Shown in pieces: positions 15,119 to 23,884 of a DNA stretch of 39,113 bases; positions within the stretch are counted from its first letter, which is position 1, and each line of letters starts with the position of its first letter. This DNA comes from an uncultured Ignavibacteria bacterium (lineage in GTDB: Bacteria > Bacteroidota > Ignavibacteria > Kapaibacteriales > UBA2268): contig CAIOZA010000147.1 of the NCBI GenBank assembly GCA_903862655.1, positions 1 to 39,113 on the forward strand, written 5' to 3'. Position numbers and translations under genes: made by a program. The notes under the pieces are model-generated. The model saw nothing but the letters and a program-made list of their open reading frames with translations, was not told the DNA's origin and did not search any database.

Positions 15119-17215
15119 CTATAATTTCACAAACTTACCGACTCTATCCCCAATCCTCACAAAATACATACCCGGAGGCAAACCTGATACATCAATTCTA
15201 ACTTTTTCCCCTCCTTTCCAAGGAGGGGTGTCACGCAGTGACGGGGTGGTCTGGATTTCTCCTAGAACATCAAATATCCTCACATCGCTTTGTAAGGGCG
15301 AACGGCCGTTCGCCCCTACAGAGATTTCTATGAAATCGGAGGTGGGATTGGGGGAAATGCTGAATATATCATTAGAATTTATTACTTCATCTGTATTTGT
15401 AATATTTTGAATATCGATCTTCTCTATCTGAGTTATTGAGAAATATGAAATATCATCATTTTTCATTTCTATTAAAAGTGAATCCGTTTCGGCTGGTTCG
15501 GTTTGAGCATTCAATTTCAAAATCCAGATATCTCTGAGTCCATGGTTATTTAAAACAGCACCATCATTAGAACCCGATCTGCCTGATAGAACAAAACCAC
15601 CGTCTTGAGTTTGAACAATTCCATTAGCATAATCAGATTTACTGCCGCCATAAGATTTCTGCCAAATAATTTCACCATTTAAGCTCAATTTAGCAATCCA
15701 ATAATCATTAGAAACAGTATTATTGATATGACCTGTCATGTCGCCACCGTTGGATTGTGTAGAGCCCAAAATAACATATCCATCCTGAACAACAAGTAGT
15801 TGACAGAAATTATCATCTTCCCCAAACCCAATGATTGGTTTCTGCCATAGCATTAACCCGCTTGAATCCAATTTAACAATCCAGTAGCTGTTCATCCCAA
15901 TAGAGCCAATAAGATCTCCATCGATAGAATTTGAATTGCCTACAATAATGCATCCTTTATCCTTAGTAATCTCTACGCCTAGTGCATAATCATTACCACT
16001 TCCGCCCAAAGAATTTGTCCAAACAATTTTACCTATACTATCTAATTTTACAACCCAAATATCATTATTGCCATGACTTTTGATCACATCACCATTGTCA
16101 GATAATGAATTGCCTACTACAATAAATCCATGGTCTTCTGTCTCACGAATTGAAGTTGGTTTATCTTCATCACTGCCACCTAGTGCTTTCTGCCAAACTA
16201 TATTACATACAGAATCTAACTTTACAACCCAGAAATCCCAGGTTCCATTCTTTTTAATCCCCTTTAGATCCCCATCCGTTGAACAAGTAACACCTAACAG
16301 AATATATCCTTTATCTGAAGTTGAAATGAACGAAGTTAAATATTCTGAGTATGAGCCACCATATGACCTTTGCCATTCAATACCACCATTCTTGTTAAGT
16401 TTAATTATCCAAATATCATCAGGATGATTGCCCGGAGCCGGATTTTTTGGTGAAGATCCGGCAACTATAGCACCAGCATCGCTTGTAGGTATAATCTGAA
16501 GCCCTAAATTGCCATTTTCGCCATACACTATCTCCCAAAGCAGGTAACCGGTGTCACTGTATTTTGAAATAAAGTTTTCATTCTTGTATGATCTGTTGTA
16601 TTGATGTCCACCAATGATATAACAATTATCTAATGTCTTTTGTACATTTGTATAATCAAGGTCAATATCTTTGTTCTGAGGTTCTTGCCACTCTATTACA
16701 CCATTCGAATTTATTTTAACAATCCAAAGCTTACCGGTTCCTGTATTCCCAATAACATCGCCATCAATCGAACTTGTTTCACCAAATATCATATAACCGC
16801 CATCATCTGTTTGTTGAAGCGATATAAGAAAGTCCTCTTTACTGCCACCAAATGAATTCTGCCATTCTATCGATGGAGCTTTTTGAAGATGATCGAATTT
16901 TATGCTGTCAATTTTTGATAAGTTTAGATACCAAGCATAACCCATTTCGATGACAGTCATCATTCTGTCTTTTTCAAAAAAAGTATTAAACCGGATTGAA
17001 TCAATATTACATGAATGATATGTATATTTGAAACTATCCTGACAGTAGGCTTGCATCAAACATTCTTCTGTCTTATTGAGAAAAGCAAACTTTCGGATAT
17101 CACTCGAATTATAATCGCGGGTTGTGCCGTCAGACAAATAAATTCTTAGGACTTGCTCTGCATTAGCAGATGATACAACAAACAAAAGTGTGATAACCAA
17201 TAATAATGTTTTCAT
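15119..17215 (-). CDS. Secreted eight-repeat propeller-like protein with T9SS sorting domain
   Basis: 698 residues. Signal peptide MKTLLLVITLLFVVSSANA. Residues about 130-600 hold eight repeats of 50-60 residues built on GGS..D, T.DGGY...G.S.S.DGD, WIVKL.S.G.I.WQ, as expected for an eight-bladed beta-propeller. A Gly-rich loop and Trp end each repeat. The C-terminal 85 residues are a T9SS sorting domain of the DVSGLPPG..FVRIGDRVGKFVKL type. It carries two in-frame repeat insertions, encoding ANGRSPLQ after EISVG and a longer stretch TTPSLRDTPPWKGGEK before RIDVSG. It is probably displayed on or released from the cell surface; ligand unknown. Confidence 0.87.
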   Translation of the reverse strand: MKTLLLVITLLFVVSSANAEQVLRIYLSDGTTRDYNSSDIRKFAFLNKTEECLMQAYCQDSFKYTYHSCNIDSIRFNTFFEKDRMMTVIEMGYAWYLNLSKIDSIKFDHLQKAPSIEWQNSFGGSKEDFLISLQQTDDGGYMIFGETSSIDGDVIGNTGTGKLWIVKINSNGVIEWQEPQNKDIDLDYTNVQKTLDNCYIIGGHQYNRSYKNENFISKYSDTGYLLWEIVYGENGNLGLQIIPTSDAGAIVAGSSPKNPAPGNHPDDIWIIKLNKNGGIEWQRSYGGSYSEYLTSFISTSDKGYILLGVTCSTDGDLKGIKKNGTWDFWVVKLDSVCNIVWQKALGGSDEDKPTSIRETEDHGFIVVGNSLSDNGDVIKSHGNNDIWVVKLDSIGKIVWTNSLGGSGNDYALGVEITKDKGCIIVGNSNSIDGDLIGSIGMNSYWIVKLDSSGLMLWQKPIIGFGEDDNFCQLLVVQDGYVILGSTQSNGGDMTGHINNTVSNDYWIAKLSLNGEIIWQKSYGGSKSDYANGIVQTQDGGFVLSGRSGSNDGAVLNNHGLRDIWILKLNAQTEPAETDSLLIEMKNDDISYFSITQIEKIDIQNITNTDEVINSNDIFSISPNPTSDFIEISVGANGRSPLQSDVRIFDVLGEIQTTPSLRDTPPWKGGEKVRIDVSGLPPGMYFVRIGDRVGKFVKL
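15208..15250. repeat. CCCCTCC..GGAGGGG repeat plus GTCACGCAGTGAC, sorting-domain site 2
   Basis: Two adjacent hairpins: CCCCTCCTT/AAGGAGGGG (15208-15228) and GTCAC/GTGAC around GCA (about 15230-15242), ending in GGGGTGGT. Read on the minus strand it lies between the codons of the first half of the sorting domain and RIDVSG. From memory, the same composite is a frequent dispersed repeat in FCB-group genomes. Confidence 0.8.
15296..15315. repeat. 20-bp perfect palindrome, sorting-domain site 1
   Basis: GGGCGAACGGCCGTTCGCCC again, with CTACA/TTACA flanks identical to the copy at 6940-6959. On the minus strand it follows the EISVG codons of the gene at 15119-17215. Confidence 0.9.
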
Positions 17216-17275
17216 AATTTTTCAATCTATTTTTGTAAAAAATATTTACATATTAATATAAACATAACACAATAA

Positions 17276-17452
17276 AACACTATAAGTTACAAAACAATTA
17301 AAGATATTCCTTTTCTAAAATTGTCACACCCGTACATACTAAGACACAGAAAAACGCAAAACGTCTCACGGATTTTGAAAATACATTGGTATGAGTTGAT
17401 GGATGCCGAGAAACAGGGATTGGGAATTTTGGGGAAAATGAAGGAAAAATAA
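17276..17452 (+). other. Startless open stretch, possible gene remnant
   Basis: A 58-codon open stretch on the plus strand reads KDIPFLKLSHPYILRHRKTQ, then NVSRILKIHWYELMDAEKQG and LGILGKMKEK to a TAA at 17450-17452. No ATG occurs until DAEKQG, and neighbours on both sides are on the minus strand. The wording looks protein-like but I recognise no family. It runs into the PPK2 terminator. It may be the 3' remnant of a lost gene or chance. The rest of 17216-17503 shows nothing else. Confidence 0.25.
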
Positions 17453-17485
17453 CAAAACGCCCGAAAACGGGCGTTTTGTTATTTT
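17446..17485 (-). terminator. Strong intrinsic terminator after ppk2
   Basis: AAAATAACAAAACGCCCG (17446-17463) pairs perfectly over 18 bases with 17468-17485 around an AAAA loop. On the minus strand the GC-rich CGCCCG core is followed by GTTTTGTTATTTT. It lies 18 bases past the PPK2 stop and could also act on plus-strand transcripts. Confidence 0.85.
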
Positions 17486-17503
17486 ATAATATTAAATATT
17501 TCC

Positions 17504-18391
17504 CTAATATATCTCCGGAACGTAAGTATTTTCGTCAATCGGCGGCCTCAGGTAACTGCCTGTGATTTTGCGCTCAGGCAATTCCATTGGAGGAGGTGTT
17601 ACATCCTGATACGGGATTGACGACAATATATGATGTATGCAGTTCAGACGCGATTTCTTTTTATCGTCCGAAGGCACATTGAACCATGGTGACTGCTTCG
17701 TATCAGTATATTTGAACATTTCGTCTTTAGCGCGTGAATAATCTTCCCATTTGAGCCAGCTCTTAATGTCCATTTCGCTCAGTTTCCAACGCTTTGAGGG
17801 ATTCAAGCCTCTTTCGCGGAAACGAACTTCCTGCTCATCATCGCTTACGGAGAACCAATATTTCAGCAGGATAATTCCCGATCTTATTAGCATTTTCTCG
17901 AACTCAGGAGTAGATCGTAGGAATTCCTGATATTCATCGGGTGTGCAGAAGCCCATCACATACTCAACACCGGCACGGTTGTACCAACTTCTGTCGAATA
18001 TGACGGTTTCACCGGCAGAAGGAAGATTTGAAACATAGCGTTGAAAATACCATTGAGTAGATTCCTTGTTTGAAGGCTTATCCAGAGCAACCACGCGTGC
18101 ACCGCGTGGATTGAGTGGTTCGGTGATTCTTTTAATAACTCCACCCTTGCCTGCTGCATCACGACCTTCGAAAAGAATGACTACTTTCAGTCCTTTATCT
18201 TTGACCCAATATTGCCATTTGACAAGTTCATCCTGAAGCTTTGCTAGTTCAGCTTCATAAAAACTGTTTGTAATTCTGCCATGTTTATTGAATTTTGGAG
18301 TATCTGAAGGAAGTTCCACGATTTCAGATGAATTTTCATTCGGAAGATTTTTCTCTTCCTTCTTTTTGTCTTTCTTGTTTTTGTGCCCCAT
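17504..18391 (-). CDS. ppk2: Polyphosphate kinase 2
   Basis: 295 residues. PPK2 enzymes move phosphate between polyphosphate and nucleoside di- or monophosphates. Diagnostic motifs: Walker A FEGRDAAGKGG, the following RITEPLNPRGARVVAL and KPS, Walker B DRSWYNRAGVE, and the RF.ERGLNPSKRWKLSEMD lid region. Length and layout fit a one-domain class I PPK2. The frame also opens 12 bases earlier at a TTG (18403), but that TTG overlaps the GGAGG Shine-Dalgarno site that serves the ATG at 18389-18391, so the ATG is preferred. The first 25 residues are a Lys-rich tail. A strong terminator follows. Confidence 0.94.
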   Translation of the reverse strand: MGHKNKKDKKKEEKNLPNENSSEIVELPSDTPKFNKHGRITNSFYEAELAKLQDELVKWQYWVKDKGLKVVILFEGRDAAGKGGVIKRITEPLNPRGARVVALDKPSNKESTQWYFQRYVSNLPSAGETVIFDRSWYNRAGVEYVMGFCTPDEYQEFLRSTPEFEKMLIRSGIILLKYWFSVSDDEQEVRFRERGLNPSKRWKLSEMDIKSWLKWEDYSRAKDEMFKYTDTKQSPWFNVPSDDKKKSRLNCIHHILSSIPYQDVTPPPMELPERKITGSYLRPPIDENTYVPEIY

Positions 18392-18443
18392 AATATCCTC
18401 CAATAATCTTTAAGAATAGAACAATATATTTTGAATCATTTTT

Positions 18444-19430
18444 TTAACTTTGTTGTCTGTTCAGAACTATTTTACGGGCTAATTCCAGTGCATCGAGTGT
18501 GCTTTGTGGATTAGCCAGCCCCTTACCAGCTATTGCAAATGCCGTGCCGTGATCGGGCGATGTACGTACAATTTTCAATCCTGCAGTGAAGTTAACTCCA
18601 CCACCGTTAGCAGAAAATTTTAGGGGTATCAATCCCTGATCGTGATACATAGCAACAATGCCATCATAGTTCTTATATTCACCATGAGCGAAGAATCCAT
18701 CCGATGCGAAGGGACCGCTGACATTTGCGCCACTGTTTCTGAACTCAGCAATCACAGGATCTATGATTTCTTCTTCTTCTTTGCCCAGAGAACCACTTTC
18801 TCCAGCATGTGGATTCAATCCCAGAACAGCTACAGCCGGATTATTAATACCATAATCCTGAGCCAATGATTTATTAAAAACTTCAATTTTTCTTTTCAAT
18901 AAATCCCGAGTCAGAGTAAGTGAGACCTTACTTATCGGAATATGTACTGTTGCTAGAGCAACTCTCATTGAGTCAGTCGAGAGAATCATCAACTCATCTC
19001 CACCGCCACAGAAGTCAGCAAGCATCTCTGTATGCCCGGGATATCTCCAGCCTGCAAGATAAAGAGCTGATTTTGCTACAGGCATTGTTATCATTGCATC
19101 ATATTTACCGGAAATAGTCCTCTCAAGCGCAAGTTCGATAGCTTCTGCAGAGAGCTTTCCGGCATCTTTGTCAATTTTACCGAAATTGATTTCCGGCTTT
19201 GTTTGACATTTAAGCACAGGAAACAGCAAATCTCTAATTACAATACTATTATCGGTATATTTCAGATCAAAATTAATTTTTTTTGAATATTCTATGATTG
19301 TGTCGAGTCGGCCGGCAATAGATATTGAAATATCCTTACATTCGGGACGGGTTATAAAGTCTGGAAGTGATTTCAGCATGACCTCGATGCCGATTCCGTT
19401 GCAATCGCCAATAGAAATGATAAATTTCAA
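18444..19430 (-). CDS. pdxA: 4-hydroxythreonine-4-phosphate dehydrogenase
   Basis: 328 residues. PdxA oxidises 4-phosphohydroxy-L-threonine with NAD(P) in the DXP-dependent pyridoxal phosphate pathway. Seen here: N-terminal IGDCNGIGIEV (usually GDP.GIG.E), PGHTEMLA at 131-138, LNPHAGE, FASDGFF and YHDQGLIPLK. The three metal ligands correspond to His163, His208 and His263, each three positions before E. coli His166, His211 and His266. The start is a TTG at 19428-19430; the protein then begins directly with the expected first strand, so an upstream start is unlikely. A -7-like box lies 39 bases upstream. It is separated from the sulfonation block by a terminator and about 210 bases. Confidence 0.95.
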   Translation of the reverse strand: MKFIISIGDCNGIGIEVMLKSLPDFITRPECKDISISIAGRLDTIIEYSKKINFDLKYTDNSIVIRDLLFPVLKCQTKPEINFGKIDKDAGKLSAEAIELALERTISGKYDAMITMPVAKSALYLAGWRYPGHTEMLADFCGGGDELMILSTDSMRVALATVHIPISKVSLTLTRDLLKRKIEVFNKSLAQDYGINNPAVAVLGLNPHAGESGSLGKEEEEIIDPVIAEFRNSGANVSGPFASDGFFAHGEYKNYDGIVAMYHDQGLIPLKFSANGGGVNFTAGLKIVRTSPDHGTAFAIAGKGLANPQSTLDALELARKIVLNRQQS

Positions 19431-19469
19431 GTTCTATCCATTAATTGTAATTATTGATATGTACAAAGG

Positions 19470-19477
19470 CAAAACTA
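19470..19477 (-). promoter_or_regulatory. Possible -7 box for pdxA
   Basis: Minus strand TAGTTTTG is an exact TAnnTTTG match 39 bases before the pdxA TTG start. A TTTG on the same strand (19501-19504) lies 23 bases further up, slightly more than the usual 19-21. Confidence 0.4.
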
Positions 19478-19579
19478 CAAAAAAGATAGATACAATTCAG
19501 CAAAAAAAGTGAGTTAAACTATCTTGCATTTGTATAGGAAATCCAATATATTTTTCATTCATTGCCGAAGCCTCCAATA

Positions 19580-19614
19580 AAAATCCCCAATTGCAGTGTA
19601 CAATTGGAGATTTT
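19580..19614 (-). terminator. Terminator after the arylsulfotransferase gene
   Basis: AAAATC.CCAATTG and CAATTGG.GATTTT pair around CAGTGTA, giving a stem of 13 pairs with one mismatch. It lies 30 bases past the stop at 19644 and closes the large minus-strand block. Confidence 0.7.
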
Positions 19615-19643
19615 AAAATAAACTGAATTTGTGAGTGTTTTTA

Positions 19644-22181
19644 CTATTTCATAATAACAATCTTATCTACTATTGCATTTCCATGGGAACTAACAATGCA
19701 AAGATATACACCCGGCTGCAAGTGACTTAGATTAAGATTAAAGTTATGTGCTCCTTCAGGAATAAATTGATCGATAATATCAGATCTTAATGTACCCAAC
19801 ATATCCATAATTTTTACTTGAACCATTCCACTTTGTTGTGCATAATACTTAAGCATTACGTTACCATTAGTAGGATTAGGAGTTATATTCAAATTTTCCT
19901 TAACAACAGAAGCATAAGGAACATCAGAAGGAAGTTTTAATATTGAAAAATTCTCGCTGGTTGCCAATAAATTATTGTCTTTCATGCTTTTTACGACAAT
20001 CGAATAATCTGATCCCTCAGCTAGAGTTTTGGGAACTTTCCATCCATATGCGTTTGTTAAACTTAGTAAAATATTTTTAATAACTAATACCTGTGTGCCA
20101 TTCTTTAACAATGTAATCGACACAGAATCAGAGATATTTGTTTTCCATCTGATCACTGCAATTGAATCAGAATAATACTTATCGGAGATAACTGGCTTCG
20201 TAATTGTTATTGATGGAGCTCCTGTTGAAAAACTAAAGATTGGTGACCAATCACTTGAGATATCACTATAATTTGTCTTAACTCTCCAATAGTAGGTCTT
20301 GTTTGATTCAAGATCCAGAGAGACGCTTGTTTCTATTGTTGTAGGTTTTAAAGTATCCTGATCAATAAAAGAAGAATCAGGAGCAATTTGATAAACAAAA
20401 TTAGCGTATCGTCCCGTAGGTGTCCAAAGAAGATTTACTTTTTGGTTATTTATCAATAATGCATTGTTACTAGGAGACATAAGAACGGGAGCATTAATAA
20501 CTGTCGATTCTCTTCTAAATCCAATGATGTATTCACCAGTGTCAGATGCCATTGCAACTAACATATTATCATTGGGATCAAATGTAGTTGGAATATCGAT
20601 AAATATGCCGTTGCCTTCAGTTTTTCTGAAAAACACTTTCATGCTGTCGTATTGATATAATGGTGGCAGAGTAGAAACATCAAATCTGATTTCACCACTA
20701 AATGAATAAATATTCTCTGTATGAACCGTAAACCTTCCGGGTACAATTACAGGTGCCTCACCAACAAATCTGGGGTTCATAGTTGCACACTCATACTTCT
20801 TCACTTGGCAAAAATTGTACATAAATGCATTCATTGTTTCTAAAAATATAACAGTACCAGTTTGCGATTTTTTGCTATTGAATTTATAAGTGTTACCTTC
20901 CAAAAGGTCTCTCATTATCACATCGCCAACTGGCTGACAAGCGGGTAGCTGGTATTTAAGACCTCTATAACTGTAATAATATGGCGGTAGAGATAATTCA
21001 TAAACAATCTTTTTATCAGGAGTAACTTCTGTTACTGTTCTGAACGGACCAGATAGAATCATTCCCCAGTTAATCAAAGTGTTTCCGTTGGGCAAACGTT
21101 GAGCCGAGCCCATAGCAAAAGTAGCAATATCACCAAGTGGATGCTTGAATTCCCAAGCTAAATTCGCTGTTCTATTTTTTTCATCCACAGAATATTCAAC
21201 AGCACGGGAGAACGCCGGATCTTTACCGTACCCATCATCAAAAAATAGGAAATTACCATTAGGAAGTCGCTTTATGTCATGCTGTAAACGAAAATAAAGT
21301 GGTGCAAACTCCTCATGCTCACCTTTGATTGCAAAATTACTTTGATTGCCTCCAAATCGCCAGATGATTTTGCCGGAAGTCATGTCTATTTTTACAATTT
21401 CACAGGTGGTTGCAAATGAAACTAACAGGTTCCCATCTGTATCCAGATGATATGCATTTGCATGAACATGTTCGAACGTTGCATTCAGAAAATTGTCTAA
21501 GGTTTGAGTTATTGGAATATGGTCTAAACTTCTCCACTGGAAGATACAATTTTTGTTTGCATCGAGCTCCTGGATTACAGAACCTATGACTGTCGCATTA
21601 GGGTTGCCTCCGGTTACAATCTTACTCATATCGACAGGTACAACTTCATACGAAAGCATCATATAATTGCCATTTGGTAACATTCTAAATTCATGCGTAT
21701 CCGACAAATATCCATTCTTACACTGAACACTGTCAATAAGATTGAATTTCGAATCCAAAATATAATCAATAACTTTTGCATTTTGGACTTTGAAAGGACC
21801 TACCTGATGAACATCTCCTACTCCAATAGCACTTGCATAAGTGAACAATCCATTAGGTGCCATTTTAAAATCAATTCCACCCAATATAGGTTTCTGATAA
21901 AAAAGTGGTTTAGCGACACTGTCGAGTACTAATAAATAAGTAGGTGTGTTGGGTGCTATGTTGAATGTTGTTAGGAATAAATAACCCGGTGATGGATTGA
22001 CCAGTGAATCAACCTTTATTACAGGGAAATCAACGGGAAGATCTCCAAGAACTTCTGGAATATTAACATACATCAGTTCTTCAACTGTTGATAAAGGTCT
22101 GCTATCAATTACTGATACAGGTTGAGAAAATGATAATTGAGTTATGATTACCAGTGTTAGTAGAGTAAATAGAATTTTCAT
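19644..22181 (-). CDS. T9SS-sorted arylsulfate sulfotransferase (ASST family)
   Basis: 845 residues. Signal peptide MKILFTLLTLVIITQLSFS. Residues about 25-440 match the Arylsulfotran family beta-propeller: LPNGNYMML, FEHVHANAYHLDTDGNLLVS, GKIIWRFGG, FRLQHDIKRLPNGNFLFFDDG and RLPNGNTLINWG, with conserved His in HVHAN and QHD. ASST enzymes move sulfate from one phenolic sulfate ester to another phenol without PAPS. Then come a fibronectin III-like domain (about 565-655), a second Ig-like domain and a T9SS sorting domain (ITPNPTNGNVMLKYY to IVDKIVIMK) of the lineage without palindromes. It should therefore act outside the outer membrane, unlike periplasmic E. coli-type AssT. It is the last gene of the sulfur block, 82 bases after pstB-like. 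Confidence 0.87.
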   Translation of the reverse strand: MKILFTLLTLVIITQLSFSQPVSVIDSRPLSTVEELMYVNIPEVLGDLPVDFPVIKVDSLVNPSPGYLFLTTFNIAPNTPTYLLVLDSVAKPLFYQKPILGGIDFKMAPNGLFTYASAIGVGDVHQVGPFKVQNAKVIDYILDSKFNLIDSVQCKNGYLSDTHEFRMLPNGNYMMLSYEVVPVDMSKIVTGGNPNATVIGSVIQELDANKNCIFQWRSLDHIPITQTLDNFLNATFEHVHANAYHLDTDGNLLVSFATTCEIVKIDMTSGKIIWRFGGNQSNFAIKGEHEEFAPLYFRLQHDIKRLPNGNFLFFDDGYGKDPAFSRAVEYSVDEKNRTANLAWEFKHPLGDIATFAMGSAQRLPNGNTLINWGMILSGPFRTVTEVTPDKKIVYELSLPPYYYSYRGLKYQLPACQPVGDVIMRDLLEGNTYKFNSKKSQTGTVIFLETMNAFMYNFCQVKKYECATMNPRFVGEAPVIVPGRFTVHTENIYSFSGEIRFDVSTLPPLYQYDSMKVFFRKTEGNGIFIDIPTTFDPNDNMLVAMASDTGEYIIGFRRESTVINAPVLMSPSNNALLINNQKVNLLWTPTGRYANFVYQIAPDSSFIDQDTLKPTTIETSVSLDLESNKTYYWRVKTNYSDISSDWSPIFSFSTGAPSITITKPVISDKYYSDSIAVIRWKTNISDSVSITLLKNGTQVLVIKNILLSLTNAYGWKVPKTLAEGSDYSIVVKSMKDNNLLATSENFSILKLPSDVPYASVVKENLNITPNPTNGNVMLKYYAQQSGMVQVKIMDMLGTLRSDIIDQFIPEGAHNFNLNLSHLQPGVYLCIVSSHGNAIVDKIVIMK

Positions 22182-22219
22182 AGCTTTTCCAATAATGTTT
22201 CTTTTAAATTATAATATCG

Positions 22220-22227
22220 CAAAATTA
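22220..22227 (-). promoter_or_regulatory. Possible -7 box for the arylsulfotransferase
   Basis: Minus strand TAATTTTG (TAnnTTTG) stands 38 bases before the start at 22181, in the 82-base gap after the PstB-like gene. The gene may thus have its own promoter in addition to read-through. Confidence 0.35.
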
Positions 22228-22263
22228 GTGCTTTTGTTACAAAAATATGAGATTTAATTACAT

Positions 22264-23019
22264 TTAACTAATAACACCACTAACATACTCAATTGTTTTG
22301 GGATGCTTTGGGTGATTCAAAACGTCTGACGCCTCACCATGCTCGATTATTTCTCCATCATACATATAGACGATATAATCGGCAATTCTTTTTGCCTGGC
22401 GAAGGATATGTGTTACAAGAATAATGCTGTAATCAGCTTTCAATTTAAGGAACATTTGTTCGATATAAGCACTTGATTGTGGATCGAGAGCAGACGTTGG
22501 TTCATCACCTAGAATAACCAAAGGCTGAACCGCCAATCCTCGGGCAAGGCACAACCGTTGCTGCTGACCGATTGAAAGCTTAGAAGCAGGGCTGGAAAGC
22601 CTGTCCTTTACTTCGTCCCAAAGATTTGCTTCTTTCAAATAAAATTCAACAATCGATTTAAGTTCATTTTTTTTGGTTGTTCCATGCAACCGGGGACCAT
22701 AAGCTACATTGTCAAAGATTGACATAGGTAGTGGGTAAGGCTTTTGTGAGAGTAATCCCATTTTTTTTCTTAGATGGGTTACTTCAGTTTTTGGACTATA
22801 TATATCCTCTCCATCGACATATACCTGTCCTGTTACATTAACTTCATCAGTTGATTCAATGAGTCTGTTAAGACATTTTAACAGAGTAGTCTTCCCACAG
22901 CCCGATGGTCCGATAATAGCTGTTATCTGCTTATTGGGAATATCTAAATTAATATTTTTCAGTGCTTGTGTAGCACCATAGAAAACATTCAAATTTCTTA
23001 CTTTTATATTTGATTCCAT
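22264..23019 (-). CDS. pstB: PstB-like ABC transporter ATPase
   Basis: 251 residues, the usual PstB size. Walker A GPSGCGKTT, Q-loop LLSQKPYPLPMSIFDNVAYG, signature LSIGQQQRLCLARGLAV, Walker B LVILGDEPTSALDP and H-loop ILVTHILRQAKRIAD are all intact. PstB energises high-affinity phosphate uptake at the inner membrane. The canonical motif LSGGQQQR reads LSIGQQQR here. Transcription follows pstA by 7 bases. No phoU follows, as it often would in a phosphate operon. The family call is firm; phosphate specificity is an open question given the sulfate-activation genes upstream. Confidence 0.92.
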   Translation of the reverse strand: MESNIKVRNLNVFYGATQALKNINLDIPNKQITAIIGPSGCGKTTLLKCLNRLIESTDEVNVTGQVYVDGEDIYSPKTEVTHLRKKMGLLSQKPYPLPMSIFDNVAYGPRLHGTTKKNELKSIVEFYLKEANLWDEVKDRLSSPASKLSIGQQQRLCLARGLAVQPLVILGDEPTSALDPQSSAYIEQMFLKLKADYSIILVTHILRQAKRIADYIVYMYDGEIIEHGEASDVLNHPKHPKTIEYVSGVIS

Positions 23020-23026
23020 TTCTATT

Positions 23027-23875
23027 CTATATTTTGTATTTGTTATGTCTGTTTGTTAGTAACCTGGACAATAAGCTAATGCATAGGACAATAATTGTCA
23101 AAATAAGAACGGCAGCAAAAGCACGATCCTGTACTTCCTTGATGGGACTTGACAGCTGAAAGAAAATCGTTAGAGGAAGTGTTGCAGCAGAATCAGTCAA
23201 ACTCGTAGGTATAGAGTCACTATAACCGGCTGTGAACAAAACAGATGCAGCATCTCCGATGGCACGTCCAAAAGCCATTAAGACTGCCGTGAGAATCCCG
23301 GGTAATATCTGCTTTGCATTCACCTTAAACCCTGTTTCGAGTTTGGTTGCGCCTAGCGATAGAGAAGCATGAAACAGACCTTCTGGTATTGTTTGAGATA
23401 TTTCATCGATTGCTCTTATAATAATTGGCAGAATAAGAATACTGACAACGATGATCCCGGCGATTAGTGATGCTTTCAGTCCGAAGAAAATCATTAAAGT
23501 AAACCCAAAAGCACCATAAACTATTGATGGTACTCCCCAAAGTACATCAAAACATAGCCTCAAAACTGCTGAAACTTTTGAATCTGCCTTCAAGTAAACA
23601 TTCATTAGCATTACTACCGGTATCCCCAAAGCAGTAGCCAATGCTGTGGCTCCTCCGGCTATGTAAAATGAACCTATAATTGCATTGAGTATGCCACCCT
23701 CTTTGCCTAAATAGTAGCCTCCTTTTGGAGTTTGACTCACCATAGCCAAGTTGAATGAAGAAAAGCCTTTAATAATAATACTGGTTAATATCAATACTAT
23801 TATTGACACTATCAGAGTAGCGGATATAATCATCAATACAAGGAAGAATTTTTCTTCTATTACTTTTCTTTTCAT
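23027..23875 (-). CDS. pstA: PstA-like ABC transporter permease
   Basis: 282 residues with six predicted membrane helices and a binding-protein-dependent transport inner-membrane domain. The conserved EAA-type cytoplasmic loop reads LFHASLSLGATKLETGFKVNAKQILPGI, followed by GRAIGDAASVLFTAG, typical of PstA. It would pair with the PstC-like protein as the transmembrane channel. Stop and start codons are 7-9 bases from both neighbours, so translation is probably coupled. Confidence 0.92.
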   Translation of the reverse strand: MKRKVIEEKFFLVLMIISATLIVSIIVLILTSIIIKGFSSFNLAMVSQTPKGGYYLGKEGGILNAIIGSFYIAGGATALATALGIPVVMLMNVYLKADSKVSAVLRLCFDVLWGVPSIVYGAFGFTLMIFFGLKASLIAGIIVVSILILPIIIRAIDEISQTIPEGLFHASLSLGATKLETGFKVNAKQILPGILTAVLMAFGRAIGDAASVLFTAGYSDSIPTSLTDSAATLPLTIFFQLSSPIKEVQDRAFAAVLILTIIVLCISLLSRLLTNRHNKYKI

Positions 23876-23884
23876 TGTCTAAGA

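Noticed and set aside
18392-18403. TTG start for PPK2
   Set aside because: It overlaps a GGAGG ribosome-binding site properly spaced for the ATG at 18391.
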